Assembly: GCA_023300235.1 (NCBI GenBank)
Contig: JALZWN010000164.1
Location: forward strand, 1-34,439
Length of the DNA stretch: 34,439 nt
Origin: Mariniblastus sp.
GTDB lineage: Bacteria; Planctomycetota; Planctomycetia; Pirellulales; Pirellulaceae
Direction: 5' to 3'
Under the pieces are notes generated by a model, which was not told the origin of the DNA, made no database searches, and worked only from the letters and a program-made list of their open reading frames with translations. Below are positions 11,172 through 20,278 of the stretch, piece by piece (the first letter of the stretch is position 1; every line of letters begins with the position of its first letter). Position numbers and translations under genes: made by a program.

Positions 11172-14100
11172 ATGGATCAAGACTTCGACATATCCAATTT
11201 TTTACACGACGGGATGAAATCTCGTCGCCCCACCCCCAAAAAATTTCTCAGTGCTGGCATCATGCTGTTCCGGAAAACCAAGACTGACAAGCAACCACTA
11301 CCGGACTTCCTACCTGGCTATGTGCGGCTGGAGCAACGGACTTTACTGAGCGCGACGTTCGCAACGGTGGGCACATCGGAGTTGGTGCTGAGCGACTTCG
11401 ACGCTGGCCAAGATCTCGATTTTGCTCAGCAAAACGCCATCGTAAATGGCGTTTCTCAAGACAGCTATGTTTTTCAAGTCGCCTCGGGGAGCTTCACTGG
11501 CATCACGTTTAATCCGCTGATCGAATTGGAAAGTGTCAACGGAGGCATCGACAACCAATTAGAAATCGCAACCGCGATTTTTCAGAGTGGAGCGTCCGAA
11601 GCCCAGCTAACGATTGACGGCTTGTCTGCCACGGGATCGATGATTGGATTCAATCAATCTTCGGCGGACCTCACTTTTGATACGCTTCAGCTGAGCAATA
11701 TCGCCAACGACAATCGCGATTTAAGTTTGACAGCAACGGGCGATGTAACGTTAAACAATGTGACGGTTGTCGACAGCGATCCCACTGACGGGTTCACCGC
11801 GCCGGCGACGTTGGAGGTTTCGGTAATGGGCGATTTGAATCTGCAGGGCCAAAATGGCAACCTGATTTCAAATCCAGATGCCAACGTCGATTTGTCTGCC
11901 TCAGAAAACATTTCGATGGACAGCAACGCCTTGTTAACATCGCAGCAATCAATCGATCTTTCGTCTACCAATGGCTCAGTGAACTTAGCCGATGTCACCG
12001 CTGGTGCGGACGTTCAAGTACAAGCGTTCAACAATATCACTCAACAATCGGGAACCGAGATTGTCGCTGGTGAAACGGTAGATCTGTTCGCCGAAAAAGG
12101 CTCGGCCAATCTAGCCGACATCTCAACCGGCCAAGACATTCAAGTTCAAGCCGCAAACGATATCACTCAGCAAGCCGGTAGCAACATCGATGCTGGAGCG
12201 GACGTAAACTTCATCGCCGACAACGGGGCGGTAACTTTGGCGGACGTGTCCGCCGGCACCAACATTCAAGTTCAAGCCGCAAACGATATCACTCAGCAGG
12301 CCGGCAGCAACATCGATGCTGGAGCGGACGTAAACTTCATCGCCGACAACGGAGCGGTAACTTTAGCGGACGTGTCCGCCGGCACCAACATTCAAGTTCA
12401 AGCCGCAAACGATATCACTCAGCAAGCCAATAGCGCCATCGCGGTCGGTGCTTCGGCGTCAATTTCGTCAACCAACGGCAACATCCTGCTGGCCACCTCT
12501 CCCAATCAAACCATCACCGTTGCGGACCGAGCAACCTTCACCGCCGACCAAGTCGAGATTGGAATCGACGGATCCCCCGCCGGAAGTGCCGCTGCGACAA
12601 ACGTTCAACTTGGCAGCGTCGCGATTAACGCCTCGCAAGCGATTTTGGTCGAAGACGACACAACGACACTCGCCGGAGTCTCGGACGTCGACGATCTGCT
12701 TATTTCTTCTGGCCAAAACATCAACAACACGGCCGGAGCTTCGCTGGTTTCGGACAATGCTCAACTGAACGCCGCCAACGACATCGTGATCGGCAATCAA
12801 TCGGGCGATTCTATCGTTCTGGGCGAAGCGAGTTTGATTGCCGAAAACGCTCACCTGGAAGTCGATGCAGACTTGGCCATCAACGGCGTCCAACCCGCAG
12901 GCGCAAATGCTAATCCGATTCAGACTGGAACTCGACTTGAACAAAGCTTGTACGTGATTGCCGACGGATCGGTCGAGCAATCCCAAGGCGATTTGTTCGC
13001 GCCGCAAATCGGCATTGAGGCCACTGAGCACGTGCACTTAACTAGCGTCGCGGCTGCCAACGATGCCATCGCCATCACCGCCGGCGGCTCGCAGGCACTC
13101 AGCGATTCGAATTTGATCGACACGTTGAACTCGTTGGCGGACGTCGAAAACAGCGAAGTCGACGCCACGCGACCACAAGCAATTTCTTTGTTCCATCGTG
13201 GTGACGTCAACGTCACGGATGTCACTTCGATCACCGGTAGCGATTCCTTAACAGGATTCAATTCGACCGATGGTAGCATCAGCGTGTTTGCCGATCAGAC
13301 GATCTCTTTACAGCAGGACATCACGGCATTCTCTCCCCTGGCGGATCCGCAAATCACGCTGTGGTCTGCGGTGGGTGATGGCAACAACTCGGGAGTGTTT
13401 TTTGATGGTGGTCAAGCTTCGGTGACCGGGCCGACCAACTTCGGTGTCGTAAACGCGAATCAAGTTTTCGCAAACTTCTTGGACACCGATGGATTCTTGT
13501 TTGAGGGGACGACGCAGATTTTGACTTTGAACACCGACGGCTCGGTCAGTCAGGACATTGTGATCGAGTACGGCAACGCTGGCGAGGCGGGCTATCGAAT
13601 TGGTGTGGTTTGGGATTCGTTGAATCAGTTTGGAAACCCAATCGAAAACATTAACTTGTTCGCGCCTTCGCTTACGGTTGCTTCTGAAGCCTTCGAAGAC
13701 GCCCTGTATCAACAAAACACGGTCACCCGCGGGCTGCTTGGCGGCAACGAAGGCGGACGCGAAACGATCTCCAAAATTGAAGACTTCACGGCCGAGGCGG
13801 TTATCGCTCACTTCGACGAACCGAATGTTTTTTCTGACATTACGATCCGCAACGATCAAGACATCAATTTGTTCAGCGGGTCGATCGACCGCGTCACCAA
13901 TACGCAAAACGAAAACTTCCAACAGTTGCTCCAGGCGGTCTTCGATGCCCCCAAAGGCGAAGCATTGCAGCTACCCGCGATCAACATGGTCAATTCGATC
14001 GAAGTCAGAATGTCATTCGATCTGCCTTTTGATTCGCCACCACCACTCGATCAAACAAGCAGCATTTTCGCGAGACAAGTTGCACCGTTCGAGGACGGCG

Positions 14101-14663
14101 AACTCCGCTGGGTCCAAGTCGAAATCCCGGTCAATGAAATGGAGATGATCGGCGATGAAGTCTCGCTCAAACAACCCTCTAAACTGTACCCGGCCGTTGA
14201 AGATGCTGCCGAGCAAACCTTCCAAAACGTTGGCGAAAACGAACCCGATCGCATCATCAACCAAATCGAACGATCACCCGACGCAGAACCTGGCTACTGG
14301 TACCGCGTCTTCAAAACGTACGACTATCGCGGCGACGAACTGTTCTTTTATTATTACAAGACCGGCGAGATCGATGACGTGACGTCGGACTTCGAGACTA
14401 TCGACGACGAAGCGACAACCGAAGACGCGGGCGACGAGCAAGAACCCGACGCAGGCGACGAGCAAGAACCCGACGCAGGCGACGAGCTTTTGATTGGTTT
14501 GCTACGACGACAAACCGGTACCGCAACCACGACCGATCCCGTCACGGACACCGTTGGCCCAACCGTCGACTCAACCGTCGACTCAACAGTCGACCAAGCT
14601 AATTTCAGCGTAAGCTACGACCATTTGTCTCGTCTCAAACGCAAACTCAAACGATGCCTATAA
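11172..14663 (+). CDS. LEPR-XLL surface/adhesin-like repeat protein
   Basis: This 1163-residue protein has the LEPR-XLL motif near its N-terminus (LEQRTLLSA, residues 53-61; Pro replaced by Gln). A basic 50-residue leader precedes it and there is no classical signal peptide, which is typical of this family of very large exported proteins. Residues from about 250 to 430 form 42-residue repeats rich in Asn, Ala and Gln, like beta-helical adhesins. The middle is beta-rich and the C-terminal region is acidic with short repeats (DEQEPDAG, STVD). The last residues are strongly basic (LKRKLKRCL). No enzyme motif was found. The LEPR-XLL region is usually read as a sorting or export determinant, but its mechanism is unknown. 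The kinase gene starts 53 bp downstream in the same direction, and the HlyD/M50 operon diverges upstream. Confidence 0.8.
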   Translation: MDQDFDISNFLHDGMKSRRPTPKKFLSAGIMLFRKTKTDKQPLPDFLPGYVRLEQRTLLSATFATVGTSELVLSDFDAGQDLDFAQQNAIVNGVSQDSYVFQVASGSFTGITFNPLIELESVNGGIDNQLEIATAIFQSGASEAQLTIDGLSATGSMIGFNQSSADLTFDTLQLSNIANDNRDLSLTATGDVTLNNVTVVDSDPTDGFTAPATLEVSVMGDLNLQGQNGNLISNPDANVDLSASENISMDSNALLTSQQSIDLSSTNGSVNLADVTAGADVQVQAFNNITQQSGTEIVAGETVDLFAEKGSANLADISTGQDIQVQAANDITQQAGSNIDAGADVNFIADNGAVTLADVSAGTNIQVQAANDITQQAGSNIDAGADVNFIADNGAVTLADVSAGTNIQVQAANDITQQANSAIAVGASASISSTNGNILLATSPNQTITVADRATFTADQVEIGIDGSPAGSAAATNVQLGSVAINASQAILVEDDTTTLAGVSDVDDLLISSGQNINNTAGASLVSDNAQLNAANDIVIGNQSGDSIVLGEASLIAENAHLEVDADLAINGVQPAGANANPIQTGTRLEQSLYVIADGSVEQSQGDLFAPQIGIEATEHVHLTSVAAANDAIAITAGGSQALSDSNLIDTLNSLADVENSEVDATRPQAISLFHRGDVNVTDVTSITGSDSLTGFNSTDGSISVFADQTISLQQDITAFSPLADPQITLWSAVGDGNNSGVFFDGGQASVTGPTNFGVVNANQVFANFLDTDGFLFEGTTQILTLNTDGSVSQDIVIEYGNAGEAGYRIGVVWDSLNQFGNPIENINLFAPSLTVASEAFEDALYQQNTVTRGLLGGNEGGRETISKIEDFTAEAVIAHFDEPNVFSDITIRNDQDINLFSGSIDRVTNTQNENFQQLLQAVFDAPKGEALQLPAINMVNSIEVRMSFDLPFDSPPPLDQTSSIFARQVAPFEDGELRWVQVEIPVNEMEMIGDEVSLKQPSKLYPAVEDAAEQTFQNVGENEPDRIINQIERSPDAEPGYWYRVFKTYDYRGDELFFYYYKTGEIDDVTSDFETIDDEATTEDAGDEQEPDAGDEQEPDAGDELLIGLLRRQTGTATTTDPVTDTVGPTVDSTVDSTVDQANFSVSYDHLSRLKRKLKRCL
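12138..12427 (+). repeat. 126-bp in-frame tandem repeat in the LEPR-XLL gene
   Basis: Two complete units (12138-12263, 12264-12389) and the start of a third (12390 to about 12427) have a period of exactly 126 bp, or 42 codons. They differ at only a handful of positions, mostly third codon positions. More diverged units precede them at the protein level (NLADISTGQDIQVQA; SVNLADVTAGADVQVQA). The near identity points to recent duplication or gene conversion. Confidence 0.9.
14430..14597 (+). repeat. Short in-frame tandem repeats in the C-terminal part of the LEPR-XLL gene
   Basis: Two identical 24-bp units (14430-14453, 14454-14477), plus nine bases of a third, encode GDEQEPDA repeats. Three 12-bp units (14562-14573, 14574-14585, 14586-14597, the last diverged) encode TVDS. 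Both periods are multiples of three, so copy-number change would keep the frame. Confidence 0.85.
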
Positions 14664-14716
14664 TAGCAATCGAGACTCGTTTCTAAAAAATAACCTGATC
14701 AACGCAAACGTTTTTG

Positions 14717-17700
14717 ATGATGAATTCCTGTCCACAATGCAACCACCAACTCGCCAAAAACGCGCCGGCGATATGTCCGTCGTGCGGGTTCACGCTGGTC
14801 ACTTCGGACAGCCCAACGCTTCGTGCAAACGACACCGCCAAAATTATTCGACAGGACCCGGACGACCCATCGAACTTCGATCTCAACGAAGAACCTTTGC
14901 TAGATTCTCCCCCGCCTACTAGTTTAGATCAGACGATCAAACTGGACCCATCAAACAACACACACGAACGAGCGAGCGCTCCGACTCTCGACCCAACTCT
15001 CGACCCGACTTCTTTCAGCAATGACCAAGACGACGGCACGACTACCGATCCCAACGACGCAACGCTGATAACCGGTCCGATGCAAACCATGAACCGTCCG
15101 TTGTCCGACAAGACGTTCAATCCGACGCTTCCTCTCCACTCGACCGCAAACCCGCCCACCCCAAACGACGCTTATGAAAAAACGATCACCGGACGTCGTT
15201 CGCCAACGATCGTTAACCCGCAAGCCGCATTGGACGCCGCCGAAGCGTACTCAAAAGGCCTGCAGTCATTGATCCCTCCGCGGACGGTGGTGCGGAAAGA
15301 AGAAGCCGCCGACAACTCCGATTACCAGCTTATAAAACGCATCGGATCGGGTGCCTATGGCGTCGTGTTTCAGGCCAAGCAAGTTCCGCTGGAACGTTCG
15401 GTTGCGGTTAAGCTGCTTCAAAACTCATCCGACAACAAAGAACATCAACAGCGAATCAAAAACGAGTTTCTCCGCGAAGCTCAGTTTACTGGACGCTTGG
15501 AACACCCAAACATCGTTCCGATTCATGACATTGGTTTGACCGTTAGCCCGAATGGGAAAGTCAATCCGTTTTACGTGATGAAAGAGATTCGTGGTCAATC
15601 TTGGCATGGAGTGATCGAAGAAAAATCGCTCAAAGAAAACCTAGAGATCTTCAAAAACATCGTCAACGCGATCGCCTTTGCACACTCGCAAAACATTTTG
15701 CACTGCGATCTCAAACCCGAAAACATCATGCTTGGCGAATTCGGCGAAGTACTGGTCGTTGACTGGGGGCAAGCAGTTGATTTGTCGGTGCCTGAAACCA
15801 TGCGTCCCGGCGGCACACCTGCTTACATCTCGCCGGAGATGGCTCAGTACTGGATCGACATCTACCTGAACCACAAAAAAGAATCGCTAGCGCAAGTCGA
15901 AGTCGGTGTCCGCTCGGACGTTTATCTGTTGGGAGGGCTTTTATTCGAAACCATCACCGGCACCTCGCCGCACTGCAAGACCCCCGGTGAACCGCCTTAC
16001 GACGTGATCTCCAAGGCCGCCAAGAACCGCATCGTCGACTATGACGACACCGTTGACAAAGACCTTTTGAATGTTGCCTTGCGAGCCCTCCGTGCGACCG
16101 ATGGGAATCACATCGAAACCACCGCGGACTTGCTGATCGCGATCGATCAGTACGAAAATAGATCGCTCAGTATTCAGCTTCGCCGGCGAGCCGACCAACT
16201 GTTGGAGACCGCCGTCGCCGAGGCCGATTACGACGCGTTTCAACGATCTCGATTTAGTTACGAGGAGGCGATCGAAAAATGGCGCGGCAACAAATTGGCT
16301 CGCAAAGGCCTGAAAGACGCAAAGCTACGTTGCGCCGAACAGGCACTGGCCGACCAAAACTTTGACCTAGGCCTGAACGTACTCGAAGACACCGACGGCG
16401 ATTCCGAAATCGCTTTGCGCGAAAAACTCGCCGAGGGCAAACGGATTCGTGACCGCCGCAAACGACTGGTCGCCGGCCTCGCCATCGGGCTGGCGGGTTC
16501 GATTTTGCTCGGGATTTTGATCAATGGCTACATGATCAAAAAGAACCTCGAATCCGCAAAAGCACGTGACATCGCGGTGATCGAAAAAGAACAAGCCAAA
16601 GACGAAAAGGTCCAGCTCGAATCTGAAAAGGCATCCATCGTCGCTGACAAGATTAAGATCGAAAAGTCGATCGAACCGATGCGACAACAACAAGTCAAAA
16701 TGCAAGCGAAAATCGCTAACTTTTCCGCCAAGCGGGAAGCCCAAATTAAGCAATTCAAACAACAATCCGCCGAACAACAGAAAAAGTTCGAAGCCGAAGA
16801 AGGCCGCCTTAAGCGAGAACAACAACAACAGCAAGAAATTTTACAAGCCGAAATCAGCACGCTTGACCAACAGAAAAAAGCACTCAACGACCAAAAAGAA
16901 ACACTGGTTGTTGAAAAACAAAACCTCAAAGGACAGGTCGTCGATCTTAACGAGTCGTCAAAACTGCTGCGGTACAAAAGCGGCTTGACCCAAATTTCGG
17001 TTGACTTGCAATCCGGAGATTATTTCAATGCTCGAAAGAACTTAAACAAGCTCGAGAACCAACAAGAATGGGAAGTCGCCCGTTTGAATTTGCTGGCCCA
17101 CCGCGAAATTAAATCGCTCTACCCCGACGACCCGGTCAATTCGATTTCTGTCACCGCCGATGGCAACCAAGTGGCGCTTGCCTTCCCCGACCGAATTGAA
17201 ATTCGGAAGCTGGACGCACTGAATGAACCGGGCTGGAAAATTCAACAAGCCGATGTGTCTGCCGTCGCAATCTCGCCCGACGGCGATCGAATCTACGCGG
17301 CCAGCCCCGGCGAAAGCCAACTGTCACCTGGGCAGATCGCTATCTTTGATGCAACGCGCCCCGAACAAACCGAACCGATCCGCGTGCTGGATGCCCAAAG
17401 CGTTTCCATCGACCAAATCGAAATCAACGAAACAGGCTCGGCCATCATGGCCGTTGGCAAACCATCCGCCCTGCGACAAAGCGCCGGACAAGGCTTGGAG
17501 GAGCCCGTGATGGTTTGGATAGATGGCCAGCAGGTCGACGTAAATTTGGTGCTGCCCAACGGCGATCGACCAAAATTTGACTCGGCCTCATTCTCCAAAG
17601 ACGGCCAGCGGATTTTGTTAACCAATCGATCCGGACTGCCACAAGACCAACCGGCCTATGTCTTTGAACGAAACGAAACGAGCTACCGCTGGGTCGCCAC

Positions 17701-20125
17701 TTCACCCATTCAAGGAATTTCGGCGGCCACGTTCGTCGACGGCACCAACAACGATATCATCATCGGCATTCAAAACACCAACACCGGCAGTTACTCGCTG
17801 GCACGCTGGCGATATGGAAGACAAAGCTCGGGTTCGGTGGCCATCGTCTCGCCTTTGACTTCCAAAGCGATTCAACTTCGGCAGCAAGGCAACTTTGTGA
17901 TCGCAACCGAAAGCAATCGCCAAGCTACGATTTGGGACTGGCGCGATAAACACTCGATGGAGCTCAAAGGTCAGTCACGGCCGGCACAATTTTGTTTCGT
18001 CAAACCGGGAGAGCGTCTTGAAGATTGCAAAGTGATCACGGCCGCGATCGGTGACCAACCGGAACTGCTTTCGACTGACTTGTCAAAATATCAACCAGAA
18101 TTCCAACAGCAATCGGCCGGCTGGTCCCCTGAAGACCGCCCCGCATCGGTTACGGCGGTGTTTTCTTCGATCGGAACCGATGACACCATCCAAGCCTTCG
18201 GTAACAACTATGGCATGGCTTCGGTCGTCCGCAACGACAACCAAGTTCAGTGGAGCATCAGCGCCTGGCAGTACCAAGTCGCCAGCGACGAATACGTGTT
18301 TGCCCAGTCGGCAGAAGATTATTTGTACCGGTACGACCGAGCCAGCGGAGCCCTCGATCGCGTGTTAACCAAACTTGCTCGCTACCTAAATCGCCGCGAA
18401 CGAATCGTAGATTTCCAAGTTTCCGACGATGGACAAGTGGCGTTGATCCAAACCGATTCCGACGAACCCAAATTTTTGCTCTGGAACTTACAACAAGATC
18501 AACTGATTCGCGAAGTCAATTACGGACAACAAAACTTGTTTGGGACCGGCAGCAACAAGCAGTTGCCGAAACTTTCAATCTCGCGCGACGGCAAATGGGT
18601 GGTCGGGGCCAAGGTGGGGGTCTTTGGATGGCCCGTTGATTCGGGCCGATTGGTTCGCTTGACCAGCAATAATACTTTGGCCGCGCGATCGATCGCCAAC
18701 TCGATCGTTTTCGTACGCAACACTCAACAAGTATTGGTGTCGTGGCGAAACCGCATCGTTCAGTTTGACCTCGACAACCAACAGCAAATCGCGTCTCACT
18801 CGCTGACCAAAATTTCCGATGCCCAAGTCCAAGACAATTTACTGGACGCGATCGCAAACAATGGACAGATCCAAATCTTGGCGGCTGAGAGCACTTCCGG
18901 TGGCGGCGTTCTGTTGTTGTCTTTAACGGACCAACAGCAACTGGCTCGATTCGCAACCGCCAGCTTTGCATCGTTTGCCACCTCTCCAACGGGCGTATCC
19001 GTGATCGCGGGCGGACTGGACGAAGATCGAAAGATTCGTTTGGAAAGCTGGAGCCAGGCAGATGCTAGGCCGCGGCAAGTCCCGCTGCCGACCGTCGACG
19101 CCCCTTCGATGGCAAGACACGTCATCGGGTTTGAAAGGGTTTTCGTTTCACCCCAGCACGGCATCCTACTACAAACATCAGAACGAAACCGCGGCTCGGC
19201 CAAACGTATGTGGAGTAGCCTTTCGATTGACACGGCTTTACCAGGAGACGCTTCGGAGACCACGTCACTGGGGCCACTTCAAGTGCTCTCCAAACCCTCG
19301 ATCACGCATGTCGTAGCTCAAACAAAACAAGCCGCGACACTCGCCAGCGGGCAGGTTCATTTTTGGAAACTGTCCGACAAGGGTGTCAAACCTGATGGTG
19401 TGTTTGGTGGTCGAGTCACCGCGATGCAAATGGCACCGGACAAAAACGTTTTGGCGATTTGCACCAAAGACAACCGCTGTTTGTTTTATGATTTTGCCAA
19501 ACGCGAAAAACGGGGCGAAGTTGACCTGAAAGAAAGCGAAGGCAACGTGACCGCCATCGCTTGGCAACCCGATTCGAAAGTAATTGCCGTGGGACGTTCC
19601 ACAGGCGTTATCGAAGTGATCAACTTGAACGCCAACAATTTCGCTGACTCCGCCAGTTCGACACTGCAACTTAAGACGCCGATCCAACAGGCCGTCAGCA
19701 GTCTGGCTTACTCCGACGACGGTTCGTTGCTGGCGACAATCGCCGGCGAAGGCAAAGCGGTTTTGATACGAGCCAGGGATAAGAAAGAAGCAATCGACAA
19801 AGACGGCGCAACGTTTAACGAAACGGTTTACGCGCACACCGACGAACAACAAATCTCTGCCGCCCACCTTTCAGCCGACGGCAATCGAATCGTCAGCGGC
19901 TCCAACACCGGCCGGATAACGATTTGGAACAGCCAGCCGCAACCAAAAACCACCAAAACTGTGCATCAAGCTACCGGCGAGCGTGAGTTGCTGACGCTGC
20001 CCAATCTTCACCAATCACCGGTTTCAATCGTTCGTTTTGTCGACGGCCACTCAAACAAAATGATTCTTTCCGCGGAACAAACATCGGGCAAAAACGAAAT
20101 CATCGCTTGGCCTGTCGCGAAGTAG
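14717..20125 (+). CDS. Membrane Ser/Thr protein kinase with zinc ribbon and WD40-like repeats
   Basis: The protein is 1802 residues long from the ATG at 14717; a TTG at 14714 and an ATG at 14720 are alternatives. It begins with a two-CxxC zinc ribbon (CPQC, CPSC), then a Thr/Asp-rich linker. A PknB-type kinase domain spans about 205-490: glycine loop GSGAYGVV (about 210), AVKLL lysine, catalytic loop HCDLKPEN (about 330), DWG for DFG (about 350) and GTPAYISPEMA. Catalytic Asp and Asn are present, but HRD is HCD, so it is a non-RD kinase. One membrane helix follows (about 580-605), then a Gln/Lys-rich coiled coil (about 610-740) and roughly 1000 residues of WD40-like beta-propeller repeats (SISVTADGNQVALA, AISPDGDRIYAA, HLSADGNRIVSGSNTGRITIW). 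The topology would put kinase and propeller on opposite sides of the membrane. The substrate is unknown; it may be cotranscribed with the LEPR-XLL gene. Confidence 0.92.
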   Translation: MMNSCPQCNHQLAKNAPAICPSCGFTLVTSDSPTLRANDTAKIIRQDPDDPSNFDLNEEPLLDSPPPTSLDQTIKLDPSNNTHERASAPTLDPTLDPTSFSNDQDDGTTTDPNDATLITGPMQTMNRPLSDKTFNPTLPLHSTANPPTPNDAYEKTITGRRSPTIVNPQAALDAAEAYSKGLQSLIPPRTVVRKEEAADNSDYQLIKRIGSGAYGVVFQAKQVPLERSVAVKLLQNSSDNKEHQQRIKNEFLREAQFTGRLEHPNIVPIHDIGLTVSPNGKVNPFYVMKEIRGQSWHGVIEEKSLKENLEIFKNIVNAIAFAHSQNILHCDLKPENIMLGEFGEVLVVDWGQAVDLSVPETMRPGGTPAYISPEMAQYWIDIYLNHKKESLAQVEVGVRSDVYLLGGLLFETITGTSPHCKTPGEPPYDVISKAAKNRIVDYDDTVDKDLLNVALRALRATDGNHIETTADLLIAIDQYENRSLSIQLRRRADQLLETAVAEADYDAFQRSRFSYEEAIEKWRGNKLARKGLKDAKLRCAEQALADQNFDLGLNVLEDTDGDSEIALREKLAEGKRIRDRRKRLVAGLAIGLAGSILLGILINGYMIKKNLESAKARDIAVIEKEQAKDEKVQLESEKASIVADKIKIEKSIEPMRQQQVKMQAKIANFSAKREAQIKQFKQQSAEQQKKFEAEEGRLKREQQQQQEILQAEISTLDQQKKALNDQKETLVVEKQNLKGQVVDLNESSKLLRYKSGLTQISVDLQSGDYFNARKNLNKLENQQEWEVARLNLLAHREIKSLYPDDPVNSISVTADGNQVALAFPDRIEIRKLDALNEPGWKIQQADVSAVAISPDGDRIYAASPGESQLSPGQIAIFDATRPEQTEPIRVLDAQSVSIDQIEINETGSAIMAVGKPSALRQSAGQGLEEPVMVWIDGQQVDVNLVLPNGDRPKFDSASFSKDGQRILLTNRSGLPQDQPAYVFERNETSYRWVATSPIQGISAATFVDGTNNDIIIGIQNTNTGSYSLARWRYGRQSSGSVAIVSPLTSKAIQLRQQGNFVIATESNRQATIWDWRDKHSMELKGQSRPAQFCFVKPGERLEDCKVITAAIGDQPELLSTDLSKYQPEFQQQSAGWSPEDRPASVTAVFSSIGTDDTIQAFGNNYGMASVVRNDNQVQWSISAWQYQVASDEYVFAQSAEDYLYRYDRASGALDRVLTKLARYLNRRERIVDFQVSDDGQVALIQTDSDEPKFLLWNLQQDQLIREVNYGQQNLFGTGSNKQLPKLSISRDGKWVVGAKVGVFGWPVDSGRLVRLTSNNTLAARSIANSIVFVRNTQQVLVSWRNRIVQFDLDNQQQIASHSLTKISDAQVQDNLLDAIANNGQIQILAAESTSGGGVLLLSLTDQQQLARFATASFASFATSPTGVSVIAGGLDEDRKIRLESWSQADARPRQVPLPTVDAPSMARHVIGFERVFVSPQHGILLQTSERNRGSAKRMWSSLSIDTALPGDASETTSLGPLQVLSKPSITHVVAQTKQAATLASGQVHFWKLSDKGVKPDGVFGGRVTAMQMAPDKNVLAICTKDNRCLFYDFAKREKRGEVDLKESEGNVTAIAWQPDSKVIAVGRSTGVIEVINLNANNFADSASSTLQLKTPIQQAVSSLAYSDDGSLLATIAGEGKAVLIRARDKKEAIDKDGATFNETVYAHTDEQQISAAHLSADGNRIVSGSNTGRITIWNSQPQPKTTKTVHQATGERELLTLPNLHQSPVSIVRFVDGHSNKMILSAEQTSGKNEIIAWPVAK

Positions 20126-20278
20126 CTTCTGACAACCGCAGTAAGTAAACCACTGGCACAAGAAATGGCCCAACGGCAATGGATTTGACGATCAGGTGCC
20201 TAATGCCCAGCATCCCCAGCGGAACAGAATCACCGCGCGTGGCGTTTCACTTTCCCATGCTTTTGCTACAGTTAAGTA

